Shown: positions 44,991 through 54,658, numbered from the stretch's first letter. The stretch is 64,000 bases of DNA from Terrilactibacillus tamarindi (GCF_009718825.1 NZ_WNHB01000007.1:62001-126000); one strand, 5' to 3'. Program-made: numbers and translations. Notes: generated by a model not told the origin, from the letters alone.

Positions 44991-45212
44991 ATGAATTTTG
45001 GACGGAATTTATACACTTGGTTTTTAAATAATGCTCAGTCTCTCGTCTTGATGGCGATTGTGGTCATCGGGCTTTATCTCGGTTTTAAACGGGAATTTTC
45101 CAAGCTGATTGGTTTTCTAGTGATTGCTTTGATTGCCGTGGGATTAGTCTTCAATGCGGCAGGTGTCAAAGATGTCTTACTGAATCTGTTTAACAGAGTC
45201 GTGGGTGCGTAA
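44991..45212 (+). CDS. TcpD family small membrane protein (Tn916 Orf19-like)
   Basis: 73 residues, with AAGGAG upstream. Two hydrophobic segments (~17-33 and ~40-58) around a short basic loop (FKREFSK). Size and position between relaxase and ardA are those of Tn916 Orf19. Homologues (TcpD, ConB region) are small components of the conjugation channel with no known activity. Confidence 0.82.
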   Translation: MNFGRNLYTWFLNNAQSLVLMAIVVIGLYLGFKREFSKLIGFLVIALIAVGLVFNAAGVKDVLLNLFNRVVGA

Positions 45213-45219
45213 CTTTAAC

Positions 45220-45273
45220 ACCTGTTCTTTTGGCATGTATAAGGGCTTTTCTTATGCATGCCAAAAAACAGGT
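45220..45273 (+). promoter_or_regulatory. 24-bp hairpin upstream of ardA
   Basis: ACCTGTTCTTTTGGCATGTA (45220 on) pairs with TGCATGCCAAAAAACAGGT (45255-45273) apart from one bulge and one T-G, around a GGCTTTT loop. It is too far from the orf19-like stop for a simple terminator tail and has no T-run. A folded single strand here could act as single-strand origin or single-strand promoter. Confidence 0.5.
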
Positions 45274-45398
45274 ACGTCAAACGGTAGTGCGACAGGGAAA
45301 TGCACTTTTATCTAAATAAATTTAATGGGTAGCCATTGCGCAGTCGAAAACCACTGCTTTTTTTGTATCTATTTTTAGGAAAAGGAAGTGATATATAG

Positions 45399-45899
45399 AT
45401 GGAAATGAAAGTCTATATAGCCAATCTTGGCAAGTACAATGAGGGCGAATTAGTCGGTGCATGGTTCACTCCACCCGTTGACTTTGAGGAGGTCAAGGAG
45501 CGTATCGGATTGAATCATGAATATGAAGAATATGCCATCCACGATTACGAATTGCCCTTTGATATTGATGAATACACGCCCATTGAGGAAATCAACCGTC
45601 TGTGTTCTCTAGCGAAGGAATTAGAAGGAACACCGATTGAGGAGGAAATGAGAGAAATCCAGAACGCCTTTTTTGGCAGTTTTGAAGAAATGGTGGAGCA
45701 TAAGGATGACATCATCTGTTATCCCGATTGTGATGATATGGAGAATGTGGCCCGTTACCTATTGGAAGAGTCAGGTACCCTTGGTGAAGTCCCTTCTCAT
45801 TTGCAAAACTATATTGACTATGAAGCTTATGGACGGGATTTGGAGTTGGAAGGAAATTTTCTCGTCACTTCCCACGGTGTTTTTGAATACGTCAGTTAA
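45399..45899 (+). CDS. ardA: Antirestriction protein ArdA
   Basis: 166 residues, close to the 165 of Tn916 Orf18. ArdA is an acidic DNA mimic that blocks type I restriction enzymes of a new host. The protein is strongly acidic throughout (EEYAIHDYELPFDIDEYTPI) and has the family start KVYIANLGKYNEGELVGAWF. Start ATG 45399 behind GGAAGTG. Preceded by a large hairpin. Confidence 0.95.
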   Translation: MEMKVYIANLGKYNEGELVGAWFTPPVDFEEVKERIGLNHEYEEYAIHDYELPFDIDEYTPIEEINRLCSLAKELEGTPIEEEMREIQNAFFGSFEEMVEHKDDIICYPDCDDMENVARYLLEESGTLGEVPSHLQNYIDYEAYGRDLELEGNFLVTSHGVFEYVS

Positions 45900-45935
45900 C
45901 TAAAAAGTCTCTTAAACAGAAAGGAATAGTGACAG

Positions 45936-46343
45936 ATGAAAAAAATCAGAAGCTATACTAGCATCTGGAACGTGGAGAAGGTGATCTACGCCATCAATGA
46001 CTTCCAACTACCCTTTCCGGTCACTTTTACGCAAATGGCTTGGTTTGTCTGCTCGCTCTTGCTGGTGGTGCTCTTTGCGAACGTGCCACCGTTGTCTTTC
46101 ATTCATGGCGTCCTGCTGAAATATGTGGGTCTTCCGGTTGGCTTCACGTGGTTCATGTCACAGAAGACCTTTGATGGGAAAAAGCCCTATGGCTTTCTGA
46201 AATCCGTATTTTCCTATATGCTCCGTCCCAAAGTCACCTATGCTGGAAAGTCTGTGAAGCTGAAAAAAGAGACCGTCGGTGGAGCGATTACCGCCGTGAG
46301 GAGGGAACGTTATGCTGTATCCGATCAAGTACATCGAAAATAA
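45936..46343 (+). CDS. TcpE family conjugation protein (Tn916 Orf17 / ConD-like)
   Basis: 135 residues. The first ~35 residues are soluble (SYTSIWNVEKVIYAINDFQL). Two membrane segments (~40-58 and ~62-80) follow, then MSQKTFDGKKPYGFLKSVFS, the TcpE signature. The end overlaps the VirB4-like gene by 32 bases in another frame. It is part of the mating channel; in ICEBs1 ConD recruits the VirB4-like ConE to the membrane. Confidence 0.92.
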   Translation: MKKIRSYTSIWNVEKVIYAINDFQLPFPVTFTQMAWFVCSLLLVVLFANVPPLSFIHGVLLKYVGLPVGFTWFMSQKTFDGKKPYGFLKSVFSYMLRPKVTYAGKSVKLKKETVGGAITAVRRERYAVSDQVHRK

Positions 46344-48762
46344 CCTCGTTTTTAATCACGACGGGGAATGTTTCGCCTATTATGAACTGATTCCCTACAA
46401 CTACTCCTTTCTGAGTCCAGAAGAAAAATACCAGGTGCATGAGCATTTTCGTCAGTTGGTCGCCCAGAGCCGTGACGGGAAAATTCATGCCTTGCAGATT
46501 GCTACAGAATCAAGTATTCGGGCCACGCAGGAGCGAAGCAAGAAAGAAATCTCTGGAAGATTGAGAGACATTGCTTGCCGGAAAATTGATGAACAGACTG
46601 AAGCGTTAGTCGGAATGATTGGTGAAAACCAAATCGACTATCGCTTTTTTATTGGCTTCAAACTGCTTTTAAACGAACAGGAAGTCAGCCTTAAGGTGAT
46701 CAGTGAATCCATTCTGATGACCTTTTCTGATTTCCTTTACGAGGTCAATCACAAACTGATGGGCGATTTCGTCAGCATGAGTACGAAAGAGATTAACCGG
46801 TTTATGAAAATGGAACACCTGCTGGAAAGCAAGATTTCCCGCAGATTCAAAGTTCGCAGGCTGGATAAAGATGACTTTGGCTATCTGATTGAACATCTTT
46901 ATGGGAAGACGGGTTCGCCCTATGAGGAATATGCCTACCATTTACCGGCAAAGAAACTGAAGCAGGAAATGCTGGTGAAGCGGTATGACCTCATCAAGCC
47001 GACTCGCTGCCTTGTCGAGGAAAACCAGAGATATTTGAAAATCGAGCAGGAAGACCAGACGACTTATGTTTCCTATTTCACGATCAATTCGATTGTACGA
47101 GAGCTGGACTTCCCTTCCTCAGAAATCTTTTACTATCAACAACAACAATTTACGTTCCCGATTGACACGTCAATGAATGTGGAGATTGTCACGAATAAGA
47201 AAGCCTTAACGACGGTTCGAAACAAGAAAAAAGAGCTGAAAGACTTAGACAACCATGCTTGGCAGTCCAACAATGAGTCAGGTAACGACGTGATGGACGC
47301 CTTAGATAGCGTGAACGAGTTGGAAGCGAATCTCGACCAGACCAAGGAAGCGATGTATAAACTCAGTTATGTGATACGGGTAGCAGCCCCGGATTTGGAC
47401 GAATTAAAGCGTCGGTGTAACGAAGTCATGGACTTCTACGACGATTTAAGCATTAAACTCGTGCGACCGTTCGGGGACATGATCGGGCTGCATGGTGAGT
47501 TCCTTCCTGCCAGCAAGCGGTATATGAATGACTACATCCAGTATGTAACCAGTGATTTTCTCGCCGGTTTAGGCTTTGGTGCGGCGCAGATGCTTGGGGA
47601 ACCAGAGGGGATCTATATCGGCTACAATCTTGACACCGGGCGCAACGTTTACTTAAAGCCGAGCCTTGCGGCACAAGGCGTGAAGGGCTCCGTCACTAAC
47701 GCCCTTGCGGCCGCTTTTCTCGGTTCCCTTGGCGGCGGCAAATCCTTTTCGAACAACCTACTCGTCTATTATGCCGTCCTCTACGGCGGACAGGCAGTGA
47801 TCGTCGACCCCAAATCTGAGCGTGGTGGGTGGAAGGAAACGCTGCCGGAAATGGTCGAGGAAATTAACATCATTAATCTGACAAGAGAAGAACGGAATAA
47901 AGGTCTGCTCGATCCCTACGTGATTATGAAGCAGACGAAGGATGGAGAAAGCCTCGCCATCGACATTCTGACTTTTCTCACGGGCATTTCAAGTCGAGAT
48001 GGTGAGAAGTTCCCAACGCTTCGTAAGGCCATCCGTCGGGTGACGCAGAGTAACCGGCGAGGTCTTTTATGCGTGATTGACGAGCTCTACAAGGAAGGCA
48101 CTACGGTCGCGAGCAGCATGGCCGATCATATCGACAGTATTAAGGACAGTAATCTGGGACACTTATTGTTCTCCGATGGCACTACCCTTCAGTCAATCAG
48201 TCTGGATAAGCAGTTGAACATCATCCAAGTGGCCGACCTGGTGCTTCCCGATGCTGAAACCGAATTTAAAGAATACACCACGGTGGAGCTTTTAAGTGTA
48301 GCCATTTTAATCGTCATCAGCACTTTTGCGCTTGACTTCATTCACTCCGACCGCAGCGTGTTTAAGATTGTAGGCTTGGATGAGGCCTGGAGCTTCCTGC
48401 AAGTTGCCCAGGGGAAGACCCTTTCCAATAAGCTGGTGCGGGCTGGACGGGCCATGAACGCCGGTGTTTATTTTGTCACGCAGAACGCAGATGATTTGCT
48501 GGATGAAAAGATGAAAAACAATATCGGCCTGAAGTTTGCGTTTCGTTCAACGGATATCCACGAGATTAAGAAGACGCTCGAATTTTTCGGCGTGGACAAG
48601 GAGGATGAGCACAATCAGAAACGTTTGCGTGATCTTGAAAACGGTCAGTGTTTGATTTCCGACTTGTATGGCCGCGTCGGCGTGATCCAGATTCATCCGG
48701 TTTTTGAAGAACTGCTCCATGCCTTCGATACCCGCCCTCCGGTTAGAAAAGAGGCGACCTAA
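46312..48762 (+). CDS. VirB4/TraE-type conjugation ATPase (Tn916 Orf16 / ConE)
   Basis: 816 residues, nearly identical in length to Tn916 Orf16. Walker A SLGGGKSF (about 471-479), Walker B FKIVGLDEAWSFL, and the VirB4 pattern NAGVYFVTQNADDLLDEKMK. The N-terminal ~250 residues form the TraC-like docking part. It powers the secretion channel at the cytoplasmic face. Start ATG 46312 with GAGGAGGGAACG upstream, inside the end of the TcpE gene. Next gene begins immediately (TAA ATG). Confidence 0.96.
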   Translation: MLYPIKYIENNLVFNHDGECFAYYELIPYNYSFLSPEEKYQVHEHFRQLVAQSRDGKIHALQIATESSIRATQERSKKEISGRLRDIACRKIDEQTEALVGMIGENQIDYRFFIGFKLLLNEQEVSLKVISESILMTFSDFLYEVNHKLMGDFVSMSTKEINRFMKMEHLLESKISRRFKVRRLDKDDFGYLIEHLYGKTGSPYEEYAYHLPAKKLKQEMLVKRYDLIKPTRCLVEENQRYLKIEQEDQTTYVSYFTINSIVRELDFPSSEIFYYQQQQFTFPIDTSMNVEIVTNKKALTTVRNKKKELKDLDNHAWQSNNESGNDVMDALDSVNELEANLDQTKEAMYKLSYVIRVAAPDLDELKRRCNEVMDFYDDLSIKLVRPFGDMIGLHGEFLPASKRYMNDYIQYVTSDFLAGLGFGAAQMLGEPEGIYIGYNLDTGRNVYLKPSLAAQGVKGSVTNALAAAFLGSLGGGKSFSNNLLVYYAVLYGGQAVIVDPKSERGGWKETLPEMVEEINIINLTREERNKGLLDPYVIMKQTKDGESLAIDILTFLTGISSRDGEKFPTLRKAIRRVTQSNRRGLLCVIDELYKEGTTVASSMADHIDSIKDSNLGHLLFSDGTTLQSISLDKQLNIIQVADLVLPDAETEFKEYTTVELLSVAILIVISTFALDFIHSDRSVFKIVGLDEAWSFLQVAQGKTLSNKLVRAGRAMNAGVYFVTQNADDLLDEKMKNNIGLKFAFRSTDIHEIKKTLEFFGVDKEDEHNQKRLRDLENGQCLISDLYGRVGVIQIHPVFEELLHAFDTRPPVRKEAT

Positions 48763-51039
48763 ATGCATTTGAAAAAGAGTTGGCACATCGTCTACACCAT
48801 TTTGCTGGTTACGGTTGGATCGCTGCTTTTCTTTGTCCTACTTGGAACAGCAGCCCATGCGGCCGGTCTTGTTGATGATACAGTCAGTGCGCAACATGTT
48901 TACTCTAAATATCCTCTGGGCAATTACCAGCTGGACTTCTATGTGGACAATTCATGGGACTGGCTGCCGTGGAATTGGACCGATGGTATTGGCAAACAGG
49001 TCATGTATGGACTCTACGCCATCACGAATTTTATCTGGACGCTCTCCCTCTACCTGTCCAATGCGACAGGGTATCTCGTACAGGAAGCCTATTCCTTAGA
49101 TTTCGTTTCCAAGACTGCAAACGCGATTGGAAAAAACATGCAAACATTGGCAGGTATTTCGCCCAGCGGCTTTCATAGTTCTGGCTTTTATCCAGGGTTC
49201 CTGCTGATTTTTATTTTAATCCTCGGGATCTATGTGGCCTATGTGGGGCTGATCAAGCGAGAGACCACCAAAGTGATTCACGCCGTGATGAACTTTTTGG
49301 TGGTTTTTCTTCTGTCCGCTTCCTTTATTGCCTATGCCCCAGACTATATCGGCAAAATCAATGGATTTTCGGCGGACATCAGCAAGGCTAGTCTGTCGCT
49401 GGGGACAAAAATGGTGATGCCACACTCGGGAAGTCATGGTCAGGACAGCGCAGCCCTCATCCGGGATAACTTGTTTTCGATACAAGTGCAGCAGCCCTGG
49501 CTGCTTCTACAGTATGGCAATTCTGATATGACTAAAATCGGACAGAAACGGGTGGAAAAGCTGCTGTCCGCAGATCCGGACGCAAACAACGGCGCAGACC
49601 GGGAAGCGGTTGTTAAAGAGGAAATTGAAAAAGAAGGCAATAAGAACCTGACACTCACCAAGACGACCCCACGTTTGGGGATGGTGTTCTTCCTGTTTCT
49701 ATTCAATATCGGGATTTCCATCTTCGTGTTTCTACTTTCGGGGATCATGATTTTCTCGCAGATCTTGTTCATCATCTATGCCCTCTTCCTGCCCATCAGT
49801 TTTCTGCTTTCCATGATCCCGGGCTTTAATGGCATGGGCAAACAGGCCATCATGAAGCTTTTCAATGTCATCATGACACGGGCAGGCATTACGCTAATTG
49901 TCACGATTGCCTTTTCTATTTCCACCATGCTTTACGCCCTATCCGGAGAATTCCCGTTTTTCCTGATTGCCTTTTTACAGATTGTGACTTTTGCGGGTAT
50001 TTACGCCAAACTGGGTGACCTTATGGGTCTATTCCACTTGCAGGCGAGTGATTCTCAGCAGATGGGAAGCCCAATCCTGCAACGGCCTTATCGGTTCTTA
50101 CATCGCGAGACGCGGCGATGGAAGCGGAAAATGGGTCGCTTTTTTACGGCCGGAGCAACCGGTGCGGCAGCTGGCCCTGGGGCAAGGGCAAAAGCTTCGA
50201 GGTCCGGAGCTTCCCAACAGACGCAAACCCGCAGCCAACGTCCAACACAAGGATCAAAGAAATCCCAGCTTGAGCCTCGTACGGGTCGGTCAGCGGGTGC
50301 GGGCAAAGAGACAATAAAGCGAAGCACGGACAACCCAAATCCAAGAAAGAAGCAAACAGCGGCTTTACCTTTGAATACCCGCCAAGTCTTGATTCATGGG
50401 AAGACAGAAAAGCACGACACGATGACAAAAAAGACAGAGGACGCCAAAAGTCGTACAGTGCAAAAAATCGCGGACAAAAAACAGAACCGTGAAAAGAACC
50501 AAATGCAGCAGCGTCCGACGATTGCGCAACGCCGACTGGAATTTAACCGGACCCGTCAACAAAAGGCAACCGAACAGGATTTCGTTGAACGGCCTAAAAC
50601 CAAATTAACAAAAGATAAACCAGCCAAGAAGCAAAAAACGGCAAGGCCTCATTCGGCACCTGCACGGTCTGTAATGCCTGATTCCACGCTGAAGACAAAC
50701 AAAAGGACGATAAACTCAATCCACTCATTCAAGGATCAGGCGAAAAAAAGCCAAGCAAAAAATACCGAGCTCAATCGTCCGGTCGTCCAGATGCCAGATT
50801 CTACAGTACGCCAAGATCTCACCAAGCAGGATCTTAACAGGAGAAGCCCAGTTGCGACGCAGAAAGAGCACGCACCGACTCATCCAAACGCAACGCGACA
50901 ACCGTTTACACCAAAAAAGAGCCGACAACTGGCCCCGATGATCAAAAAACAAGAGGCAACCCTCAGGCATAATCGGACAGAAACGGGTCAACAGACAAGG
51001 CAACGCGTGACTCGTAGGCAGAGAGGAAGCCAAAAATGA
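48763..51039 (+). CDS. Polytopic conjugation protein (Tn916 Orf15 / ConG-like)
   Basis: 758 residues. A signal-like N-terminus, an extracellular aromatic-rich stretch (DNSWDWLPWNWTDG), and about seven membrane segments up to residue ~425 correspond to the VirB6-like channel subunit. The remaining ~320 residues are very basic, low-complexity K/R/Q/T/S sequence with MPDST occurring twice (~645 and ~680) and similar spacing, probably cytoplasmic and disordered. The length agrees with Tn916 Orf15 (about 750). Overlaps cwlT by four bases. Confidence 0.92.
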   Translation: MHLKKSWHIVYTILLVTVGSLLFFVLLGTAAHAAGLVDDTVSAQHVYSKYPLGNYQLDFYVDNSWDWLPWNWTDGIGKQVMYGLYAITNFIWTLSLYLSNATGYLVQEAYSLDFVSKTANAIGKNMQTLAGISPSGFHSSGFYPGFLLIFILILGIYVAYVGLIKRETTKVIHAVMNFLVVFLLSASFIAYAPDYIGKINGFSADISKASLSLGTKMVMPHSGSHGQDSAALIRDNLFSIQVQQPWLLLQYGNSDMTKIGQKRVEKLLSADPDANNGADREAVVKEEIEKEGNKNLTLTKTTPRLGMVFFLFLFNIGISIFVFLLSGIMIFSQILFIIYALFLPISFLLSMIPGFNGMGKQAIMKLFNVIMTRAGITLIVTIAFSISTMLYALSGEFPFFLIAFLQIVTFAGIYAKLGDLMGLFHLQASDSQQMGSPILQRPYRFLHRETRRWKRKMGRFFTAGATGAAAGPGARAKASRSGASQQTQTRSQRPTQGSKKSQLEPRTGRSAGAGKETIKRSTDNPNPRKKQTAALPLNTRQVLIHGKTEKHDTMTKKTEDAKSRTVQKIADKKQNREKNQMQQRPTIAQRRLEFNRTRQQKATEQDFVERPKTKLTKDKPAKKQKTARPHSAPARSVMPDSTLKTNKRTINSIHSFKDQAKKSQAKNTELNRPVVQMPDSTVRQDLTKQDLNRRSPVATQKEHAPTHPNATRQPFTPKKSRQLAPMIKKQEATLRHNRTETGQQTRQRVTRRQRGSQK

Positions 51040-52043
51040 GATTAAACGTTTGGCTAATCTTCGGTGCCGTCTTCGCTATGCTGATTTCCCTACTAATTTT
51101 TGTCGCTGTTTTCATTTCAAATGAAGAGGATGGAGATGGCAGCAGCAATGGGATCGATCTTGCAGGTGCTAATCTGTCACAGGAAGTACTGGCCCACCAG
51201 CCAATGGTGGAAAAGTATGCCAAGAAATATCAAATCGAACGCTATGTCGGTGATTTGCTTGCCATCATGCAGGTGGAAAGCGGAGGTCGTGGCACAGATG
51301 TCATGCAGTCGATGGCCTCGACCGGACAACCTCAGCATTCCTTTACTGTGGAGAAGTCGATTCAGCAAGGGTGCAAATATTTTGCGGCTTTACTAAAGTC
51401 TTCTAGGAAAAAAGGAGGCGACATCAATACCGTGATTCAATCTTACAACTATGGAGGAAATTTCATCGATTACGTGGCGAGCCACGGTAAAAAATACACC
51501 TTTGAACTTGCGGAGAACTTTGCGAAAGAAAAATCCGATGGGGAAAAAGTTTCTTACACAAACCCGATTGCATTGAAGAAAAATAGTGGCTGGCGATACC
51601 GTTACGGAAATATGTTCTATGTCGCTTTGGTCTCGCAATATTTGACCGTGGCACATTTCGACAATGCCACCGTTCAGGCAATCATGAACGAAGCCTTGAA
51701 ATATCAAGGCTGGCGCTATGTGTTTGGGGGAGACAATCCCAACACGTCCTTTGATTGTAGTGGATTGACGCAATGGAGCTTTGGAAAAGCGGGCATTAGA
51801 CTGCCTCGGACAGCTCAGGAACAGTATGACGTCACGCAGCATCTTCCGCTATCGGAAGCGAAACCGGGAGATTTGGTTTTTTTTCACGATACCTATAATG
51901 CAGCTACTTATATCACACACGTCGGTATTTATGTCGGTAACAATCGCATGTATCAAGCTGGTGATCCGATTGGGTATGCCGATCTTACAACCTCATACTG
52001 GCAGAAACACCTAGTCAGCGCTGGTCGGATCAAAAACAAATAG
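51036..52043 (+). CDS. Bifunctional cell-wall hydrolase CwlT (Tn916 Orf14-like)
   Basis: 335 residues, as in Tn916 Orf14. N-terminal membrane anchor (~5-28). Lysozyme-like domain (~50-190) with the catalytic Glu in MQVESGGRGTDVMQSM. C-terminal NlpC/P60 endopeptidase with catalytic C241 (SFDCSGLTQW) and H295 (ITHVGIYVGN). In ICEBs1 CwlT opens peptidoglycan for the conjugation machine and both activities matter. It is encoded between the channel protein and TcpC as in relatives. Confidence 0.95.
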   Translation: MRLNVWLIFGAVFAMLISLLIFVAVFISNEEDGDGSSNGIDLAGANLSQEVLAHQPMVEKYAKKYQIERYVGDLLAIMQVESGGRGTDVMQSMASTGQPQHSFTVEKSIQQGCKYFAALLKSSRKKGGDINTVIQSYNYGGNFIDYVASHGKKYTFELAENFAKEKSDGEKVSYTNPIALKKNSGWRYRYGNMFYVALVSQYLTVAHFDNATVQAIMNEALKYQGWRYVFGGDNPNTSFDCSGLTQWSFGKAGIRLPRTAQEQYDVTQHLPLSEAKPGDLVFFHDTYNAATYITHVGIYVGNNRMYQAGDPIGYADLTTSYWQKHLVSAGRIKNK

Positions 52044-52060
52044 AAAGGAAGATTTAAGCT

Positions 52061-52957
52061 ATGAAAATAAGAAAAAAAGAAAAGCAGCTCAAGTCCCCAA
52101 AGGTCCACGTGATGAAAGTCGGAATCCACAGAAAATGGGTCATTTTTCTGTGGATTCTGCTGATAAGCAGTGTTGCTTTTGGCATCTACAAAAATTTTAC
52201 CGCCATCAATAGGCACACGGTTCATGAAACAAAAGTGATTGAAAAACAAGTGATAGATATCAACCCGATCGAAAATTTCATCAAAAACTTTGCCAAAGTC
52301 TATTATTCATGGAAAAACAACCAGAATGTAATCGACCAACGGACAGAAGCTCTCAAAGGGTATCTGACTAAAGAATTACAGGATTTAAACATCGACACCA
52401 TTCGCAGGGACATTCCTACCTCTTCTTCAGTTAACGACGTGGAAATCTGGAAGGTAAGGCAAATCGATGAACACGAGTATGCCGTCATTTTTTCCGTTGA
52501 TCAGCTGATAACGGAGGGCCACACAAAAAAGGCGGTGAATGCCTCTTATGAGGTGGGAGTCTATATGGATAAAGCCGGAAACATGGTCATCGTCAGAAAT
52601 CCCACCATTTGCGAGATTCCTGTGAAGTCAGGTTATGAGCCAAAAGCAGTAGAAAATGATGGTACGGTGAATGGAGGTACGACAGAAGAAATCAACGTAT
52701 TTTTAAAAACGTTCTTTAAACTATATCCTACTGCAAGTAAAGAAGAACTGTCCTACTATGTCAAAGACAATGTGCTGAAACCGATTGGCAAGGACTATGT
52801 CTTTTCAGAGATGATCAATCCGGTGTATCGGAAAGTGGGCAATCAAGTGCAGGTTTCAGTATCCGTGAAGTATCTCGATCAGCAAACAAAGGCGACGCAG
52901 ATTTCACAGCTTGATTTGACTCTGCAAAAAGATAAAAATTGGATGATTGTTAAATAA
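52061..52957 (+). CDS. TcpC/ConC-type conjugation protein (Tn916 Orf13-like)
   Basis: 298 residues with AAAGGAAG ribosome site. A basic cytoplasmic start (KIRKKEKQLKSPKVHV), one membrane segment (~30-46), then two NTF2-like external halves, as in TcpC of pCW3, a VirB8-like bitopic scaffold of the mating channel. It is the last of the conjugation genes. The cargo starts after it, in the place where Tn916 carries tet(M). Confidence 0.92.
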   Translation: MKIRKKEKQLKSPKVHVMKVGIHRKWVIFLWILLISSVAFGIYKNFTAINRHTVHETKVIEKQVIDINPIENFIKNFAKVYYSWKNNQNVIDQRTEALKGYLTKELQDLNIDTIRRDIPTSSSVNDVEIWKVRQIDEHEYAVIFSVDQLITEGHTKKAVNASYEVGVYMDKAGNMVIVRNPTICEIPVKSGYEPKAVENDGTVNGGTTEEINVFLKTFFKLYPTASKEELSYYVKDNVLKPIGKDYVFSEMINPVYRKVGNQVQVSVSVKYLDQQTKATQISQLDLTLQKDKNWMIVK

Positions 52958-53180
52958 AAAATATTTCGGTTAGTTCAAAGAAGTTAAGCCATTTATCTTA
53001 GAAAAGCTAAAAATATCAGTAGAAGTATTGGATGAAAAAAAGAAGTTTAGCTTCTTGATTACTTTTTTCAATAAGTGCCTAATATTAACCCACCGGCTGC
53101 CAGTAGGTTTTTTCAGGACTCGGTGAAATATTCTCATACAGTCTTAATGGTTCAACTTCGTAGCATTATAAAAGAAGAGT
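52958..53180. other. Non-coding junction between conjugation and cargo genes
   Basis: AT-rich, no gene seen. A weak hairpin AAGAAG-TTTAG-CTTCTT (about 53040-53056) with ACTTTTTTC after it may end the conjugation transcript. GC content by eye drops sharply against the genes on its left. Confidence 0.45.
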
Positions 53181-53450
53181 TTATTCGGGCTGTCTTTTTG
53201 TCTTGACAGGAAAAATATGAGGGGAAACGAGAGAATGCATTTTTCTTTCGGGCTTTTTTTCTTTTATTAGGTGGACTAAAGTATCTCTTAAAATCATTGC
53301 CAAAGGTACTGTTTTCAATTTCAGTAACCACCTTAGTAATGCTTTTTTTATGGTACGAAATGCTTTAAGGCGTTCATCATTGATAAACTGATTCCGCATC
53401 TCGTATGTATTTGTATCCCTCAATGATTTTATCTGCTCTTTACTAGCCAA
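53181..53450 (-). CDS. Hypothetical protein
   Basis: 89 codons, TTG start with CGGAGGT seven bases upstream (minus strand), which makes expression plausible. Highly basic, helical start (SKEQIKSLRDTNTYEMRNQF) without membrane segment; the C-terminal 20 residues are low-complexity basic. No family recognised. It is divergent from the YdhK-like gene and stands alone, so it could be a degraded insertion-sequence or regulatory gene. Confidence 0.4.
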   Translation of the reverse strand: MASKEQIKSLRDTNTYEMRNQFINDERLKAFRTIKKALLRWLLKLKTVPLAMILRDTLVHLIKEKKPERKMHSLVSPHIFPVKTKRQPE

Positions 53451-53617
53451 CTGGCATACCTCCGTAGGAACTCAATAACCTTATTATAACGTAAGTACAA
53501 GCCCTGGAAGGGGGGACATCGCAGTTCCCAAATCTGACAGGGCATACGATTTATTTTCATCTTATAGGGTATATTACCTGATGTGATTAATTTTTATTGT
53601 GTCAGGAGTGATCAGCT

Positions 53618-54184
53618 TTGGCAATAAAAAAATTTTGCGTATCCTTTTTTTTATTAGTTCTTGTTGTAGCGTTAACTGGGTGTAGCACAAACCAGGGAAC
53701 AAATGACAGTTCAAGCTCCATGAGCCATGATATGAATAGAGATCATGATCAGCACGCTATGTCGGATCGCGATGTTCCACAGGGCCTTGTGGCAACAATG
53801 AATCCTGAATTTAAAAAGGGGAGTAAAGTGACGCTGAAAACAGATCATATGTCCGGTATGATGAATGCTAAAGGAACGGTTGCCGGAGTTTATACTACTA
53901 ATGTGTATACTGTTACTTATCATCCAACTAATGGTGGGAAGGTGGTTAGAAATCATAAGTGGGTTATCCAGCAAGAGTTACAGACTCACAACAAAGGACT
54001 TCTCAAAACGGGGACAAAGGTTAAGCTAAATGCCAGCCATATGCCAGGGATGATGGGCGCAGAAGCAACAATTGACAGTGCTAAGCAAACGAATATTTAT
54101 ATGGTCAATTATACCGATACTAAGACTGGAAAAGTGATAAAAAACCATAAATGGGTGACTGAAGATGAATTGATATCTCGATAA
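53618..54184 (+). CDS. YdhK family (DUF1541) lipoprotein
   Basis: 188 residues, TTG start behind AGGAGTG. Signal peptide ending in the lipobox LTGC. A Met/His-rich linker (SSSMSHDMNRDHDQHAMSD) precedes two DUF1541 repeats: KGSKVTLKTDHMSGMMNAKG and TGTKVKLNASHMPGMMGAEA, each followed by TVxYxxxxxGKVxxNHKWV. Repeated HM..MM motifs suggest copper binding at the cell surface. Such proteins often accompany CopA and multicopper oxidases in Bacilli, as here. Function inferred. Confidence 0.9.
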   Translation: MAIKKFCVSFFLLVLVVALTGCSTNQGTNDSSSSMSHDMNRDHDQHAMSDRDVPQGLVATMNPEFKKGSKVTLKTDHMSGMMNAKGTVAGVYTTNVYTVTYHPTNGGKVVRNHKWVIQQELQTHNKGLLKTGTKVKLNASHMPGMMGAEATIDSAKQTNIYMVNYTDTKTGKVIKNHKWVTEDELISR

Positions 54185-54297
54185 TTCATCTATATTTTGA
54201 TCATTATTCGTTCTTTCCTCTCCTTTTATTCAAGGTATACCGATGCTCATTTTGCAGATTTTAATTTTTCTATGAATTAGTAGCTACTCATGCAATA

Positions 54298-54338
54298 AAG
54301 TGAGGGGGAAAGTCATATTGACTTTCCCCCTTACACTT
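54298..54338. terminator. Bidirectional terminator between YdhK- and SHOCT-protein genes
   Basis: GGGGGAAAGTC / GACTTTCCCCC with AAGTGA/TTACACTT flanks; T-rich or A-rich on both sides. The two genes converge on it. Confidence 0.85.
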
Positions 54339-54358
54339 ATTTAAGACCTATCACATGT

Positions 54359-54598
54359 TCAGTCATCCAAAATCTTTTTCATTTTTTTGTATTCATCCTC
54401 TGTGATTTCACCTTGGGCAAATCGTTCTTTTAAAATCACGTACCCTTGTTTATTGGTGTCTGAATGGTGATTCAATTTTTTAATTAGGGTAACTACTAGA
54501 TAGATCACGGCAATAAACAGTGATAGTTGCACAAGCCATCCGATAAAACCCATACCTAAACCAAAACCATTCATCATACCACCATTCCATCCCATCAT
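54359..54598 (-). CDS. SHOCT domain membrane protein
   Basis: 79 residues from ATG 54598 (AGAGGTGG eight bases upstream). A glycine/methionine-rich start (MMGWNGGMMNGFGLGMGF), one membrane segment (~20-42), then the C-terminal SHOCT motif (LKERFAQGEITEDEYKKMKK). Small proteins of this design are common next to copper and heavy-metal genes in Bacilli. Downstream of the oxidase gene on the same strand, 61 bases apart, and likely co-transcribed. Confidence 0.87.
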   Translation of the reverse strand: MMGWNGGMMNGFGLGMGFIGWLVQLSLFIAVIYLVVTLIKKLNHHSDTNKQGYVILKERFAQGEITEDEYKKMKKILDD

Positions 54599-54658
54599 AT
54601 CTACCACCACCTCTGAGACTATTGTAACATGATCGTTTAGCCTCTATTTTAAGAATAC

